A DNA stretch of 43,199 bases from Thermoproteota archaeon (GCA_013153275.1 JAADER010000037.1:1-43199); one strand, 5' to 3'; shown: positions 33,270 to 42,630, counted from the first letter of the stretch. Notes: generated by a model not told the origin, from the sequence alone. Program-made: numbers and translations.

Positions 33270-33728
33270 CTACATGGCCATCATATGCATGAACTGCTCT
33301 GGCCTGTACTCAAAGTCCTCTGGAAGCCTTCCCTCCCTCTTATAGTACTTTACTAGTCTCCTTATCTTGGACTCTGTGAGTATTAGTCCTCTCTTGGCGG
33401 ACATGTCTTTAGGATGCTCCTCCAGGTGTTTCCTTATCTTTATAGCCTTTCTTATGAGGAACATGAGGTCCTCAGGTATCTGAGGTGCAAGACCATGCTG
33501 CTCTAGGACATCTGTTATAGATCTTCCTAGTATCGGCTTCACGAGAGGGATACCGTACTGGTCTCGCAGAATTATTCCTATCATAGACGGCGTGAACCCT
33601 CTCCTCGCTAGCTCCACTATCAGCTGCTCTATCTGCTCTGGAGTATATTTGACCCATGTTGGTGGAGTCTTCGTTACAGGTCTAGTGGAGCTACTCCTGC
33701 CCTTCTTGTGTCGCGACCTATGAGGCAC
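33270..33728 (-). CDS. rps15: 30S ribosomal protein uS15
   Basis: 152-aa archaeal S15, longer than the bacterial protein because of the N-terminal extension ([61 protein letters not shown], quoted by its first and last residues). The core [25 protein letters not shown] binds 16S rRNA. First gene of the uS15, RecJ-like, Pcc1, eS1 operon. Confidence 0.98.
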   Translation of the reverse strand: MPHRSRHKKGRSSSTRPVTKTPPTWVKYTPEQIEQLIVELARRGFTPSMIGIILRDQYGIPLVKPILGRSITDVLEQHGLAPQIPEDLMFLIRKAIKIRKHLEEHPKDMSAKRGLILTESKIRRLVKYYKREGRLPEDFEYRPEQFMHMMAM

Positions 33729-33774
33729 GTCAGACCAAGTTATTTAGTCTTCTTATAAATCTTCTCGCTCAGGC

Positions 33775-34452
33775 TCACACGCGTGGAGCATATCTTGCCA
33801 TGCTGCGTATCCTACGTATCTCTCTAAGAATTGAATGTTCCAGCCTCTCACCAACGACCTCACGATATCCTTCTAGAAAGCTCCTGAACATTAGCGCCGA
33901 CTTATCACCAAAATTAGCTTCCAGGTTCCTGAGAAACACGTTTATATCACGAGCAAGCACGTTAACTACTCTCTTATGATCCTTAAAGTCTAGAAGAGTT
34001 GACCCAATCTCACAGCTTAGCCCAAAATCTATCAGGAAAAGACCTCTATCACTAACTATGAAGTTTGTCAGAGCAAGATCACCGTGAATTATTCCTGCCC
34101 GATGAAGCTTACCCACTGCTCTCCCAGCTTCTCTGAAGCATTCACTCCAGCTATTGAATGTTTGTGCCAGATCTCGAAGATTTATGCCTTCTATATATTC
34201 CATACGTATTGTGTACTCTCCTAGATCTATATCGAGCACTCTTGGAACATTAATGCCAAGTCTCCTGGACTTGATCATTATGCGGGCCTCTGTTATAGTT
34301 CTGCGTTTTCTAATCTTCTTATCGATATCTGGGTTTCGATATCTTTTGGGGACTCTACGTTTCAGTATTGTTAGGATTCCCATCCATCTCTCTAGATAGA
34401 TCTCTGCTTCTGCTCCTCGTGCTATGAGTCTGCTTTCCATCACTCTATCCAC
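33775..34452 (-). CDS. KEOPS kinase/ATPase Bud32
   Basis: 225-aa small RIO/Bud32-type atypical kinase. ARGAEAEIY is the glycine-poor nucleotide loop, HGDLALTN (123-130) the catalytic loop, and IDFGLS (141-146) the DFG metal motif. It stimulates Kae1 in N6-threonylcarbamoyl-adenosine formation. Kae1 is not in the window. The start overlaps the topoisomerase VI A stop by 13 nt, so an in-frame ATG at 34440 (MESRLIARGAEAEIY) may be the real start. Confidence 0.93.
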   Translation of the reverse strand: MDRVMESRLIARGAEAEIYLERWMGILTILKRRVPKRYRNPDIDKKIRKRRTITEARIMIKSRRLGINVPRVLDIDLGEYTIRMEYIEGINLRDLAQTFNSWSECFREAGRAVGKLHRAGIIHGDLALTNFIVSDRGLFLIDFGLSCEIGSTLLDFKDHKRVVNVLARDINVFLRNLEANFGDKSALMFRSFLEGYREVVGERLEHSILREIRRIRSMARYAPRV

Positions 34453-35549
34453 TTCTTGTTATGTATCTTGTCCTTGAGGTAGTCATGGAGGAACTTCAGT
34501 CCATGTGTTGATAGTGCCTCTATCTCTACTTTCTTCTTCATCTTTAGGAAGAGCTGTATCTCTTTCTTCCAGGCATCGCTCTGGAACCATGGGTATCTCA
34601 GTAGCTCATGTGCTCTCTTTATGTCTCTATCTGTTGCAGCTATGACATACTCGTCAGTTATCTTATAGTTAATTATGTCTGATGCAGTGACACCAACAAA
34701 CTTAGCGTCAGGTGTTGCTAGTCTCTCACTCTCATAGCTCAGCTTTATTGAGCCGCTCCTATATACACTATATATGTACCATCCATATGGGTCAGCGTCA
34801 GTGAGCACAAAGACGGGAAGCTTGAACTCCTCGCTCAGTCTTCTTATGAATCTCCTCGTAGCTCTGTCAGGCATGCCTTTAGCAGTCACAAGTAGACAGT
34901 TCTCATCTCTCCAGAATCCCTCCCTGTTCAGTCTCTGGAATATTGCGTCCTTCTCTATGACGAGCACGTAGTTTGCCTCAACCTTGACGATGTCTAGCTC
35001 GTCTGGGTTAGGTGGTAAGCTTAGTGCGGCATCTCCCAGCTTTGTTGCATCTATCTCGAAGCCTTTCGACCTGACTATTATTGGTCCAACTACCTTACCC
35101 TTGACATCTGCTGATATCCCCATCTCCTCTCTCAGTAGACTGGTAGCGACCTCTATGTCCTCTATCACAGCATTAGATTCCTGCTGGTCATCCCATGTGT
35201 TCTCTTTGAATACTCTCTTCCTAGGATCAACATACACTATAGTATGCTTACCATTGTAGTAGAGGTCTCTTATTGTTGGATAGACGTTCTCTCTTATCGC
35301 CTCAACTATGAGCTTCAGCATGAGCATGGTCTGCATGAACTTTCTAGACTCCTTGAGATCGAGAAACCTCCTCCTCATCCTCTCTGGTCCAAGCACCAGT
35401 ATCTTCTTTACAGGATCCCAGACAGTGTTAGACAGGGTACGTGCTGGGATCTCTATGACAGGTTCCTGGCCTCTCTCAATCTGCTCTACTATCCTCTTTC
35501 CCCACTCCTCAAGTATCTTAAGCACTTCCTGCCTCGATCTAGCTACCAT
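34440..35549 (-). CDS. top6A: DNA topoisomerase VI subunit A
   Basis: 369-aa Spo11-related DNA-cleaving subunit. The catalytic tyrosine is in PTIRDLYYNGKH (Y97/Y98), and the Toprim metal motif contains FVLTDADPYGW. Other family blocks are LLREEMGISADVKGKVVGP and TPDAKFVGVTASDI. It forms an A2B2 heterotetramer with subunit B. The partner gene top6B lies 2.7 kb upstream on the same strand, separated by the tungstate transporter genes. It has its own upstream TATA-like GGATTTATAAG near 35580. Confidence 0.97.
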   Translation of the reverse strand: MVARSRQEVLKILEEWGKRIVEQIERGQEPVIEIPARTLSNTVWDPVKKILVLGPERMRRRFLDLKESRKFMQTMLMLKLIVEAIRENVYPTIRDLYYNGKHTIVYVDPRKRVFKENTWDDQQESNAVIEDIEVATSLLREEMGISADVKGKVVGPIIVRSKGFEIDATKLGDAALSLPPNPDELDIVKVEANYVLVIEKDAIFQRLNREGFWRDENCLLVTAKGMPDRATRRFIRRLSEEFKLPVFVLTDADPYGWYIYSVYRSGSIKLSYESERLATPDAKFVGVTASDIINYKITDEYVIAATDRDIKRAHELLRYPWFQSDAWKKEIQLFLKMKKKVEIEALSTHGLKFLHDYLKDKIHNKKWIE

Positions 35550-35596
35550 AGATTACTCATCTATAGTTACTCACAGGGGATTTATAAGGGAGAGTC

Positions 35597-36340
35597 TTAG
35601 AGAGATCTAACGCTTCTCTCAGTCTCGCATCTAGCCACGACTCTCTCAACAAGCTCCATATATGGTCTAGCAATGCTCGATCTCGCAAAATCGCTGACCG
35701 AGCCTCTAAACACTATCCTGCCATCTCTCATATAGAACACCACGTCGCCTAGCGCGAAGGCTTCAGACACGTCATGAGTAACGTGAAGAACGGTCAACCT
35801 TCTCTCTCTTACGACTCTTCTTATGAGCTCCATCGCTCTGAGCTTTCTCTCAGGATCGAGATTAGATAGTGGCTCGTCGAGAAGTAGTAATCTAGGCTCA
35901 GCAACTATTGCGCGGGCTAGAGCTACTCTCTGTGCCTCACCTGCACTCAACGTGTGTGGGCGCCTGTTGAGGAGGTGCTCTATCTCGAGAAGTTTAGAGA
36001 TATCTAAAACACGTTTCTCTATCTCTTCTTTAGACATCTTTCTCAACTTCAGACAGAAAGCTATGTTATCGTAGACAGACATATGCGGAAACAACGCGAA
36101 GTTCTGTGGAACTATACAGACCCCCCTCTTCTCAGGAGGCTTAAACGTAACGTCTTCATCATCTATGATTATTCTACCACGTATAGGTCTCACGAACCCT
36201 GCAATAGCGTTCAGAAGCATTGTCTTCCCGACACCGCTTGGGCCAAGCAGTATAGCGTACTCTCCTCTGTTGATCTGTAGCTTCTCTATCATTATCTCGA
36301 GATCCCTAATCTTCAGATGTAGATTATCAATATATAGCAT
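35597..36340 (-). CDS. wtpC: Tungstate/molybdate ABC transporter ATPase
   Basis: 247-aa ABC ATPase of the oxyanion uptake type. Walker A is GPSGVGKT (33-40), the Q loop QNFALFPHMSV, the signature LSAGEAQRVALARAI, Walker B LLLLDEPLSNLDPE and the switch HVTHD. A short C-terminal extension follows. It overlaps the permease gene by 14 nt. The tungstate assignment comes from the WtpA-like protein and the tungsten enzyme in the window. Confidence 0.9.
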   Translation of the reverse strand: MLYIDNLHLKIRDLEIMIEKLQINRGEYAILLGPSGVGKTMLLNAIAGFVRPIRGRIIIDDEDVTFKPPEKRGVCIVPQNFALFPHMSVYDNIAFCLKLRKMSKEEIEKRVLDISKLLEIEHLLNRRPHTLSAGEAQRVALARAIVAEPRLLLLDEPLSNLDPERKLRAMELIRRVVRERRLTVLHVTHDVSEAFALGDVVFYMRDGRIVFRGSVSDFARSSIARPYMELVERVVARCETERSVRSL

Positions 36341-37112
36341 AGCTTCTTGTTACTATTCTAAGAGCTACAAACATTATAAATATCACTATGAGATATATGC
36401 AGGATACTGCAATGGCGTACGGGAGCCCGAGAGTATCTAACCATTCAAGTATAAGGATGTTCACAGTTTTTGGGAAGTATGCAAGCACCAGGAGAGCACC
36501 AACCTCACTGAGTGCTCTAGCTAGAGATAGTATTGCACCAGCTAGGATACTCCTGCCACATAGTGGAAGAAGAATGTTTGTAAATGTTTTCCAGAACGAT
36601 GCTCCTAGGCATCTTGCAACCTGTTCTAACGATACGTCTATGGACAGGAATCCTATCTTGACCGTGTCTATCATGAGGGGAGCAGACACGAAAAGCATGA
36701 CCGAGACGACCCCCCAGAACGTGTCTTCGATTCCTACAGGAATGAGACCTCTGCTTCCAAACGCTGTCAGAAGCATTACACCTACGACTGGGTGAGGGAC
36801 CACGAACGGCATGTCTATTATAGCCTCGACGATAGGTTTCAACTTGAAATCTCCTCTAGCAAGTACATATCCAGCCGGGACACCGACTATGATTAAGATA
36901 AGAGTGCTCAGAAGAGAAGCCTCGAAGGTCGTTATGAATGCTGATCTCAGCTCTGAGACAAGTATCGGCGTATGAAATATCTTGACTAGAACATCATATC
37001 TAAAGAATAAAAAGAGAGATGCTAGAGGAACAAGTATAAGTATCACTATGAGAGAGAAGACTCCGTAAAACAGTATTAGACTCTTCTCAACCTGTAGTAT
37101 TTTTGACGACAT
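36327..37112 (-). CDS. wtpB: Tungstate/molybdate ABC transporter permease
   Basis: 261-aa membrane permease with about six hydrophobic segments. The cytoplasmic EAA-like loop is VARCLGASFWKTFTNILLPLCGRSILAGAILSLARALSEVGALL. Such ModB/WtpB proteins form the channel for oxyanion import. It overlaps wtpA by 26 nt and wtpC by 14 nt, so the three are a translationally coupled operon. Confidence 0.9.
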   Translation of the reverse strand: MSSKILQVEKSLILFYGVFSLIVILILVPLASLFLFFRYDVLVKIFHTPILVSELRSAFITTFEASLLSTLILIIVGVPAGYVLARGDFKLKPIVEAIIDMPFVVPHPVVGVMLLTAFGSRGLIPVGIEDTFWGVVSVMLFVSAPLMIDTVKIGFLSIDVSLEQVARCLGASFWKTFTNILLPLCGRSILAGAILSLARALSEVGALLVLAYFPKTVNILILEWLDTLGLPYAIAVSCIYLIVIFIMFVALRIVTRSYAIY

Positions 37113-38196
37113 AGCTATACCCGTTCTCCTTTAGAAATGTTATCAGCTTTTCAGGAGGCTTGCCAACTATTATGAGCCTGCTAAGAATGTCCTGTCCGTT
37201 TCTCTCAAATATCTCTCTGCCCATCTTGCTAAGTATCAGCATTATGAACCTTAGAGCCAGATCCTCATGTTTGGCAACTGTAGGCACGGTGAGTCCATAT
37301 ATTATTGGTGCCATTTTTATGCCCTTCTCCTCAGACGTTCCGACAAGGATCTTCACGATAACTCTAGAATAGTATCTCGAGTACGCTGGGTCCCCAAGAT
37401 TGAGTTGTGGTGGAAGCGTTATGTAGAGCAGGTGATGTTGAACCGCTACGCTCTTATACTCGAACGCGTAATCTATATCTCCACTCTCTAGAAGCGATAC
37501 TAGGTCAACCTCTTTCGGCCTTATCACAAGGTTTCCTCTTATGGTGAACGTCGCAGGTATATACACTATCAGCGTTCCGTTACTGAGCAATCTGTACTTT
37601 GCTCCGCTTATCTTGGAGATCACGAGATCTCTTAGAATAGTCATGTTATGATAGTAGAGTGCGGCTAGTGCTATGACTCCCACAGCTCTATATCCACAAG
37701 GGTCCATGTTGGGGTTAGAGAATCCGTAGCGTACGTTCTTCATCATCAGTATCTTGTACCAGTCTTGGGGATGTTTGAGTAGGTACTCGGCATATTTTGA
37801 ATGTCTTGTAAATGCTATAACTATCTGGTTTGTAGCGAATCCTACACACCATCTAGCGTATTTAGGAATCATGAACTTGGGGATCAACCTGTAGTCAGAT
37901 ACTCCAAGCACGTCACACCACTCATGTAGGTCGGTCACCTTTCTTACAGCCATTACACTACCGCTAGGCTCTATGTGGACAGGTACCTTGTACTCGCTCT
38001 CGAATACTTGCGCGATGTCTTGGAAAGGTATTGTGAGGGAGCCTGCGCAGAATACTCTGATATATGTCTGCGATGTCTTGTAGCTTGTTGTTTTCTGTGT
38101 TGATGTTCTGTAGGTAGAGTATGTGTAGTAGAGTATTGTTCCTATGCATGCTGCTGCTATTATTACTGCTATCGTTATTATGATTGCTCTCCTCAT
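37087..38196 (-). CDS. wtpA: Tungstate/molybdate-binding protein WtpA-like
   Basis: 369-aa periplasmic-type binding protein with an N-terminal hydrophobic anchor or signal (MRRAIIITIAVIIAAACIGTILYY). FCAGSLTIPFQDIAQVFESEY and HIEPSGSVMAVRKVTDL followed by WCDVLGVSDYRLIPKFM match the WtpA/ModA-like family that binds tungstate with high affinity in archaea. Later blocks are GFSNPNMDPCGYRA and IDYAFEYKSVAVQHHL. Start ATG at 38196. A palindrome shared with the aor upstream region lies directly before it. First gene of wtpABC. Confidence 0.92.
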   Translation of the reverse strand: MRRAIIITIAVIIAAACIGTILYYTYSTYRTSTQKTTSYKTSQTYIRVFCAGSLTIPFQDIAQVFESEYKVPVHIEPSGSVMAVRKVTDLHEWCDVLGVSDYRLIPKFMIPKYARWCVGFATNQIVIAFTRHSKYAEYLLKHPQDWYKILMMKNVRYGFSNPNMDPCGYRAVGVIALAALYYHNMTILRDLVISKISGAKYRLLSNGTLIVYIPATFTIRGNLVIRPKEVDLVSLLESGDIDYAFEYKSVAVQHHLLYITLPPQLNLGDPAYSRYYSRVIVKILVGTSEEKGIKMAPIIYGLTVPTVAKHEDLALRFIMLILSKMGREIFERNGQDILSRLIIVGKPPEKLITFLKENGYSYVVKNTTG

Positions 38197-38200
38197 TATC

Positions 38201-38220
38201 CGTTATCGGATATCGAATAA
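38201..38220. promoter_or_regulatory. 20-bp palindromic site directly upstream of wtpA (candidate tungstate operator)
   Basis: The core CGTTATCGGATATCGAATAA starts 4 bp before the wtpA ATG and lies just downstream of a TATA-like CTTTAATATTA (minus strand, about 38220-38230), so it would cover the transcription start. 18 of 20 bases match the site at 20781-20800. The symmetric part is TTAT-NN-GATATC-NN-ATAA (38203-38220). Repression at this position by a tungstate-bound regulator is the natural reading, but is inferred. Confidence 0.6.
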
Positions 38221-38234
38221 TATTAAAGTATGAC

Positions 38235-39827
38235 CTACTTCCTAGCCTCGACAGCGACCTCACGTGAGGCCTCCTTCACCTCAGCCTTCCCAGGGACAGG
38301 AGGCAGACCAACCTTCTTAACTATGAGCTCCTGTAGCTTCCTCTTCAGCTCCTCTGCAGGCTTTCCAGTAACATATGCTAACGCGTTAGCAACCTCACCA
38401 GCATACATGCTGAACGTTGCAAACTTTATGTATATCTCCTCCTCCTTCTCCTTCTTCGTTATGTACTGCCTAAGCTTTCTAGCAACCTCTCTTATCGCGA
38501 GCACTATCTCTTCCTCTATCTCGACAACGTCCGCTATGGCCTCCTTTCCCGCGCTGACGTATGGTATCTTTGTTGAACATACATGCACTATCACTGCTAG
38601 TGGTGCCGGAAACTTCACCTTATATACGCTCCAGTCAATCTCCTCAACAACCTTCCTTATAACGTCACTACCCTCATCATATAGGAGGGGGACCTTGTTA
38701 GCGAATCTATACACTATAGGCTTGTCGCTTGGAGGGATCCTGCCTCCCCATGCTATTGCTGCCTCTACAATGAATGGGTGACCCATATACGAGCTGGGCT
38801 TCCTTGTGACAGCAGCAACGAACTCTGGCTCGAGAACCTTCTTTATACCCTCTATCAGTAGCTCCTCACCTACAGGTGATAGCCAGTCGGCTTTAGGTCT
38901 TCTCCAGCCATTGAACTCTCTCATCTTTGTTGTGAGCTCTGTTATCTCGTCCTCTGTGAGATCTCCAACCTTCTTGTTAGGATCAAACTTTGCCCATTTC
39001 AGGAAGGCCTCAGCAGTCTGCTTGCCAACACCGTCAAAGTACTCTGTCAAGAACTCTCTCAGAGTGAGGTTCGGGTTTCTAGCTATGAGATGCTTTATCA
39101 ATTCAACATCAACGCTCTTCGGATGCGGGAGACCCTCCTTTGGTGGGGGTGGTAGTTTGGTTGTTACACGTGGAAAACATAGGAACAGGTCAGGAGCCTT
39201 CAATATTATCTCCGCATATGGTGCTATCATGTACGTCCTCTTGAGATACTCCTCAACTCTCTTCTTAGCACGGGGCCAGTCTCCCTCTATGATCACCTTT
39301 ACAGCTGTACCATGCCACCTGTACTTGTTCTCGTACTCTCTCCTCTCAAGTATTATGGGCTCGTTCTTCAGAGTATTTATCATTAGCACGTACTCGTAGA
39401 TCCTGTCACTTCCAAGAGGGGCGCTTCTCACATATATTGGCTTGTTCGTTGTAGACTGGGCATATAGTATAATCATCTTCGCTCCAAGTCCAAACACTCC
39501 TCTATGCTGTCTTATCCTGTACTTGCTACTGTAGAACACTCTTCCAAACACGTTAGGTATCTCGCTGTCAGGTATGCCGACACCATTGTCCTCAACATAG
39601 ACCGAGACCCATCCTCTAGCCTTGTCATAGTAGTCTATCTTCACTTTTATACTAGGAAGAATGCCGTAGCTCTCTGTAGCATCGAGACTATTCTCCACGA
39701 ACTCCCTTATAGTCTGATACATTGCTCTGGTCGGGTTAGTGAGGCCAGCAAGCTCCTTATTACGCCTGAACCACTCAGCTGGTGAGAGCTCCTCATATCT
39801 TATCTCAATGCTCTTACTACTCTTCAT
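38235..39827 (-). CDS. top6B: DNA topoisomerase VI subunit B
   Basis: GHKL ATPase subunit of topoisomerase VI, which couples ATP binding to gate closure for strand passage. The N-box is FVENSLDATE, G1 is VEDNGVGIPDSEIP, and the G2 lid is GVFGLGAKMIILYAQS. It also has the helix-two-turn-helix domain and the transducer region ending in a charged tail. The frame is open to 39881, but ATG 39827 (MKSSKSIEIRYEELSPAEWF) is preferred because a TTTATAAG box lies about 35 nt upstream and the family begins near this residue. The longer version would overlap the preceding gene. Confidence 0.95.
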   Translation of the reverse strand: MKSSKSIEIRYEELSPAEWFRRNKELAGLTNPTRAMYQTIREFVENSLDATESYGILPSIKVKIDYYDKARGWVSVYVEDNGVGIPDSEIPNVFGRVFYSSKYRIRQHRGVFGLGAKMIILYAQSTTNKPIYVRSAPLGSDRIYEYVLMINTLKNEPIILERREYENKYRWHGTAVKVIIEGDWPRAKKRVEEYLKRTYMIAPYAEIILKAPDLFLCFPRVTTKLPPPPKEGLPHPKSVDVELIKHLIARNPNLTLREFLTEYFDGVGKQTAEAFLKWAKFDPNKKVGDLTEDEITELTTKMREFNGWRRPKADWLSPVGEELLIEGIKKVLEPEFVAAVTRKPSSYMGHPFIVEAAIAWGGRIPPSDKPIVYRFANKVPLLYDEGSDVIRKVVEEIDWSVYKVKFPAPLAVIVHVCSTKIPYVSAGKEAIADVVEIEEEIVLAIREVARKLRQYITKKEKEEEIYIKFATFSMYAGEVANALAYVTGKPAEELKRKLQELIVKKVGLPPVPGKAEVKEASREVAVEARK

Positions 39828-39857
39828 GAGACCCTCACAGTATATTATCTTATGAGA

Positions 39858-39865
39858 CTTATAAA
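39858..39865 (-). promoter_or_regulatory. TATA box of top6B
   Basis: The minus-strand sequence TTTATAAG is centred about 35 nt before the ATG at 39827 and lies inside the extended reading frame, supporting the shorter start. Confidence 0.5.
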
Positions 39866-39874
39866 CACACAACC

Positions 39875-40393
39875 TCAACATATATGACTGAGAACAAGCC
39901 TAACAAGATCAACAACATCATAACCCGAGAACTCGTCAACAATAAAGCTAACTATAGAACTCTTAAGAACATAGTAAACATCTGAGTTCTCTATATTAGA
40001 CACAGAAAGAGAGACCTCCCTAATAAAGTCTGATGAACGTCTAACAAGAGAACCAACGATAACATAATTACACTTGTATATTCTCTTAAGAAGATCAGAA
40101 ACATACCTATACCCTGTATCGCTAAGAACAATATCACCACTAGATATATTGATAAGACCATCATTAATAAGCTTCTTTATACATCTTAGAACTCTAAGTG
40201 AAATAAGTGGTGGAACCTCGAATGTTAATGCGAGAGAGTCTCTATACTTGAAAAATAGTAACATAGCTCTTAAAATATTTATAGTTCTCTTCCTAGCATA
40301 ATATAGAAAGATCATTAGAAGATCTTTGAGATCTATAGAAATGCTATTGAAGTATCTTGTAAAGATGTTCACTATGTTCTCATCTCTCATCAT
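39875..40393 (-). CDS. Hypothetical winged-helix-like protein
   Basis: 172-aa protein that I do not recognise. RVLRCIKKLINDGLINISSGDIVLSDTGYRYV (about residues 67-98) has the shape of a winged-helix recognition helix and wing. The N-terminal part is hydrophobic and basic (LLMIFLYYARKRTINILRAMLLFF). The stop lies just upstream of the top6B promoter region. A regulatory role is only suggested. Confidence 0.5.
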   Translation of the reverse strand: MMRDENIVNIFTRYFNSISIDLKDLLMIFLYYARKRTINILRAMLLFFKYRDSLALTFEVPPLISLRVLRCIKKLINDGLINISSGDIVLSDTGYRYVSDLLKRIYKCNYVIVGSLVRRSSDFIREVSLSVSNIENSDVYYVLKSSIVSFIVDEFSGYDVVDLVRLVLSHIC

Positions 40394-40441
40394 CGAGAGT
40401 AAAACACTTAACAGAGATTTAGAATAGTAACCTCACACATC

Positions 40442-41533
40442 GTGTTAAGATCGAGAAAAACAACAATATGCATAGTTGGACTGAATCTAGGAACCCTAGC
40501 TATACTACAGAACATGAGCAAGATAGAGAACGACATCATGATAGTGACATCTAACAACGTAGAGGGAAAAGAAAAATTGAAAATAGTCGACATAGTTCCA
40601 CACATATACCTGAGATATGGTAACGATGAGAGAGCGTTCCTAATAACAGGGAAGTACTATAAGCTACTCTCAACCTTCGACAGCATCGAGGTGAGGAGTC
40701 TAAGAGAAGTGAAGGTGAGAGAGAACGAGGTCACCATAGGCGAGAACGAGATCATAAGGGCAAGGCTAGTCATATCAGGTGACGAGATGAAACGTCCCCC
40801 ACAGTACTCTGATACAAACTTTCTTAAGGAGATCGTTGAAGGAAAGTACGATAATATTATTATTAAGGGAGTCGACATATTTAAGATGATAGAGCTCTAT
40901 CTTCTATTGAAGGACAGATCAAATATTAAGATAAGTGAGGAAGCTCGCGAGAGAATCTGCGAGCTTCCATATGTTAGAGATATCGAGTATCAGAGATGCG
41001 AAGATAGATGTCAGATGCTGAGCGTTGACATCGTCACCGATAGACCTAACGTATGTTCATGTCCGTTAGCTCTTAATAAAGTTGATAGAGGTAGAGTTGT
41101 TAGAGATTTTGAGCTTCTTCTGAGAGCATTTCTATTCATGTTTAACAAGTTCTCACGATCGTTAAATATAGATCTAGCGGTATCTTTTAACGACTGTCTT
41201 ATCCATGTTGGAGAGCATATGAGCGACCTTAGAAGGAAGTTTAGAGAGCTCACCATATATAGGTCATGTGTGGATCATGATGGTTATAGGATCTGTTCTC
41301 GCGTTGTCTGTTTTGAAGATCTTTTTCTATCTTCCGATGTTTATTGTTCATCTTTTAACTATCTTCCTCTTGCTGAAGCGCTGTTCTATTCTCATGTTAG
41401 CGAGCTCTGTAGGGCTCCTGTGCCCTACGTGTTCTCTATCTACTCGATGTATAGTGGTCTTCCTATGTATACTCCAGAGTACTCTCATGCTTTATCTACA
41501 GCTCTTCTGAGGCTAGAGAAAGAATTTAAATAG
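40442..41533 (+). CDS. Hypothetical protein with Rossmann-like N-terminus and cysteine cluster
   Basis: 363-aa protein that I do not recognise. The first 20 residues (TICIVGLNLGTLAIL) resemble a nucleotide-binding Rossmann beta-alpha start but lack the full GxGxxG. A cysteine cluster CEDRC followed by CSCP (about residues 186-209) could bind metal. The C-terminal half is mixed. GTG start at 40442. It is upstream of the eL15 gene by 26 nt on the same strand, so perhaps co-transcribed. Confidence 0.6.
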   Translation: MLRSRKTTICIVGLNLGTLAILQNMSKIENDIMIVTSNNVEGKEKLKIVDIVPHIYLRYGNDERAFLITGKYYKLLSTFDSIEVRSLREVKVRENEVTIGENEIIRARLVISGDEMKRPPQYSDTNFLKEIVEGKYDNIIIKGVDIFKMIELYLLLKDRSNIKISEEARERICELPYVRDIEYQRCEDRCQMLSVDIVTDRPNVCSCPLALNKVDRGRVVRDFELLLRAFLFMFNKFSRSLNIDLAVSFNDCLIHVGEHMSDLRRKFRELTIYRSCVDHDGYRICSRVVCFEDLFLSSDVYCSSFNYLPLAEALFYSHVSELCRAPVPYVFSIYSMYSGLPMYTPEYSHALSTALLRLEKEFK

Positions 41534-41559
41534 GCTAGATCAACTGTACGTGGCTGAGC

Positions 41560-42138
41560 ATGGCGAAATCGTTCTACTATTACCTGGGGCAGGTATGGAA
41601 GAGACCTAGTAAAGGACTTATCAGTCTGATACTGAGACAGAGACTGATCAAATGGAGAAGAGATCCAGCAGTAGTTAGGCTTGAGAAGCCTACGAGGATA
41701 GATAAGGCTAGAAAGTATGGATACAAGGCAAAACAGGGAGTAGTAGTCGTTAGGGTGCGAGTGAGGAAGGGTCCCATGAACAAGCAGAGGCCAAAGTGTG
41801 GTAGAAGACCTAAAAGAATGGGAGTCTATGGACATACGACCAAGAAGAGCCTCCAGCTGATAGCAGAGGAGAGGGCCGCCAGAAAACATCCAAACATGGA
41901 AGTTATAGGATCGTACTGGGTAGGAGAAGACGGCCTCTACAAGTACTACGAGGTAATACTAGTCGACCCACATCACCCAGCAATAAAGAATGACCCAGAT
42001 TTTGCATGGCTAGTAGGGAGATATATTGACAGAAGGAGAAGGATAAGACAGAAGCAGAGAGCAACGATAGAGAGACTAAGAAAGACTCTACTACCAAGAC
42101 TAGAACAACAAACATCACAGACTTCTACCCAGAGCTAG
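41560..42138 (+). CDS. rpl15e: 50S ribosomal protein eL15
   Basis: 192-aa large-subunit protein shared with eukaryotes, very basic. [38 protein letters not shown] and [26 protein letters not shown] are diagnostic. [24 protein letters not shown] follows. It lies 26 nt after the unknown gene and ends in a short convergent gap. Confidence 0.98.
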   Translation: MAKSFYYYLGQVWKRPSKGLISLILRQRLIKWRRDPAVVRLEKPTRIDKARKYGYKAKQGVVVVRVRVRKGPMNKQRPKCGRRPKRMGVYGHTTKKSLQLIAEERAARKHPNMEVIGSYWVGEDGLYKYYEVILVDPHHPAIKNDPDFAWLVGRYIDRRRRIRQKQRATIERLRKTLLPRLEQQTSQTSTQS

Positions 42139-42192
42139 ACAGTGTATTCTCACTAAGGTAGCTTACAAGGATAACTAGTTAATAGGATGGAC

Positions 42193-42630
42193 TTAACTAC
42201 TTATCATATGTTTAAGAAGTTTCTCGACCTCCTCAAGGACGCTTATAGCGCTCTCATATGCTTTTCTAGCATAAGGTTCAGTATATAACTGTGTAGGAGG
42301 TATACCAAGCTCTTCATCTCCATACATTGAAGGTTCTTTTCTCTTCTCTCTTCTAGGCCACCTAGATATTGCAGCCAGTTCAGGAATTTCCTCCTTAAAG
42401 AACTCAGGAAATCTATCTCCATAGCGTACAAGTATAGGCCCAACATCATGTACTTTAGGCGGTTCAATGCCTATCAATCTTAACGCAGCTTTTAGAGAAA
42501 GCTCTACGGCTTCCTGGCACTGTCTGATACAGTACGCGTATGCCTTCTCTTCTAATGCTTGTCTAGCTGTTCTCAACCTTTTTCTGGCTTCCTCAATATA
42601 TGCGGTAGCTAGCTCAAGGTTGTTAGTCAT
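42193..42630 (-). CDS. HEPN domain protein (partner of MNT nucleotidyltransferase)
   Basis: 145-aa helical HEPN protein (residues about 5-130), with YCIRQCQEAVELSLKAALRLIGIEPPKVHDVG typical of the archaeal HEPN family found next to minimal nucleotidyltransferases. The RNase motif R-x4-6-H of toxic HEPN proteins is not visible: the last helix carries YARKAYESA. It may therefore be a substrate-binding partner rather than an RNase toxin. It overlaps the MNT gene by 8 nt. Confidence 0.82.
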   Translation of the reverse strand: MTNNLELATAYIEEARKRLRTARQALEEKAYAYCIRQCQEAVELSLKAALRLIGIEPPKVHDVGPILVRYGDRFPEFFKEEIPELAAISRWPRREKRKEPSMYGDEELGIPPTQLYTEPYARKAYESAISVLEEVEKLLKHMISS

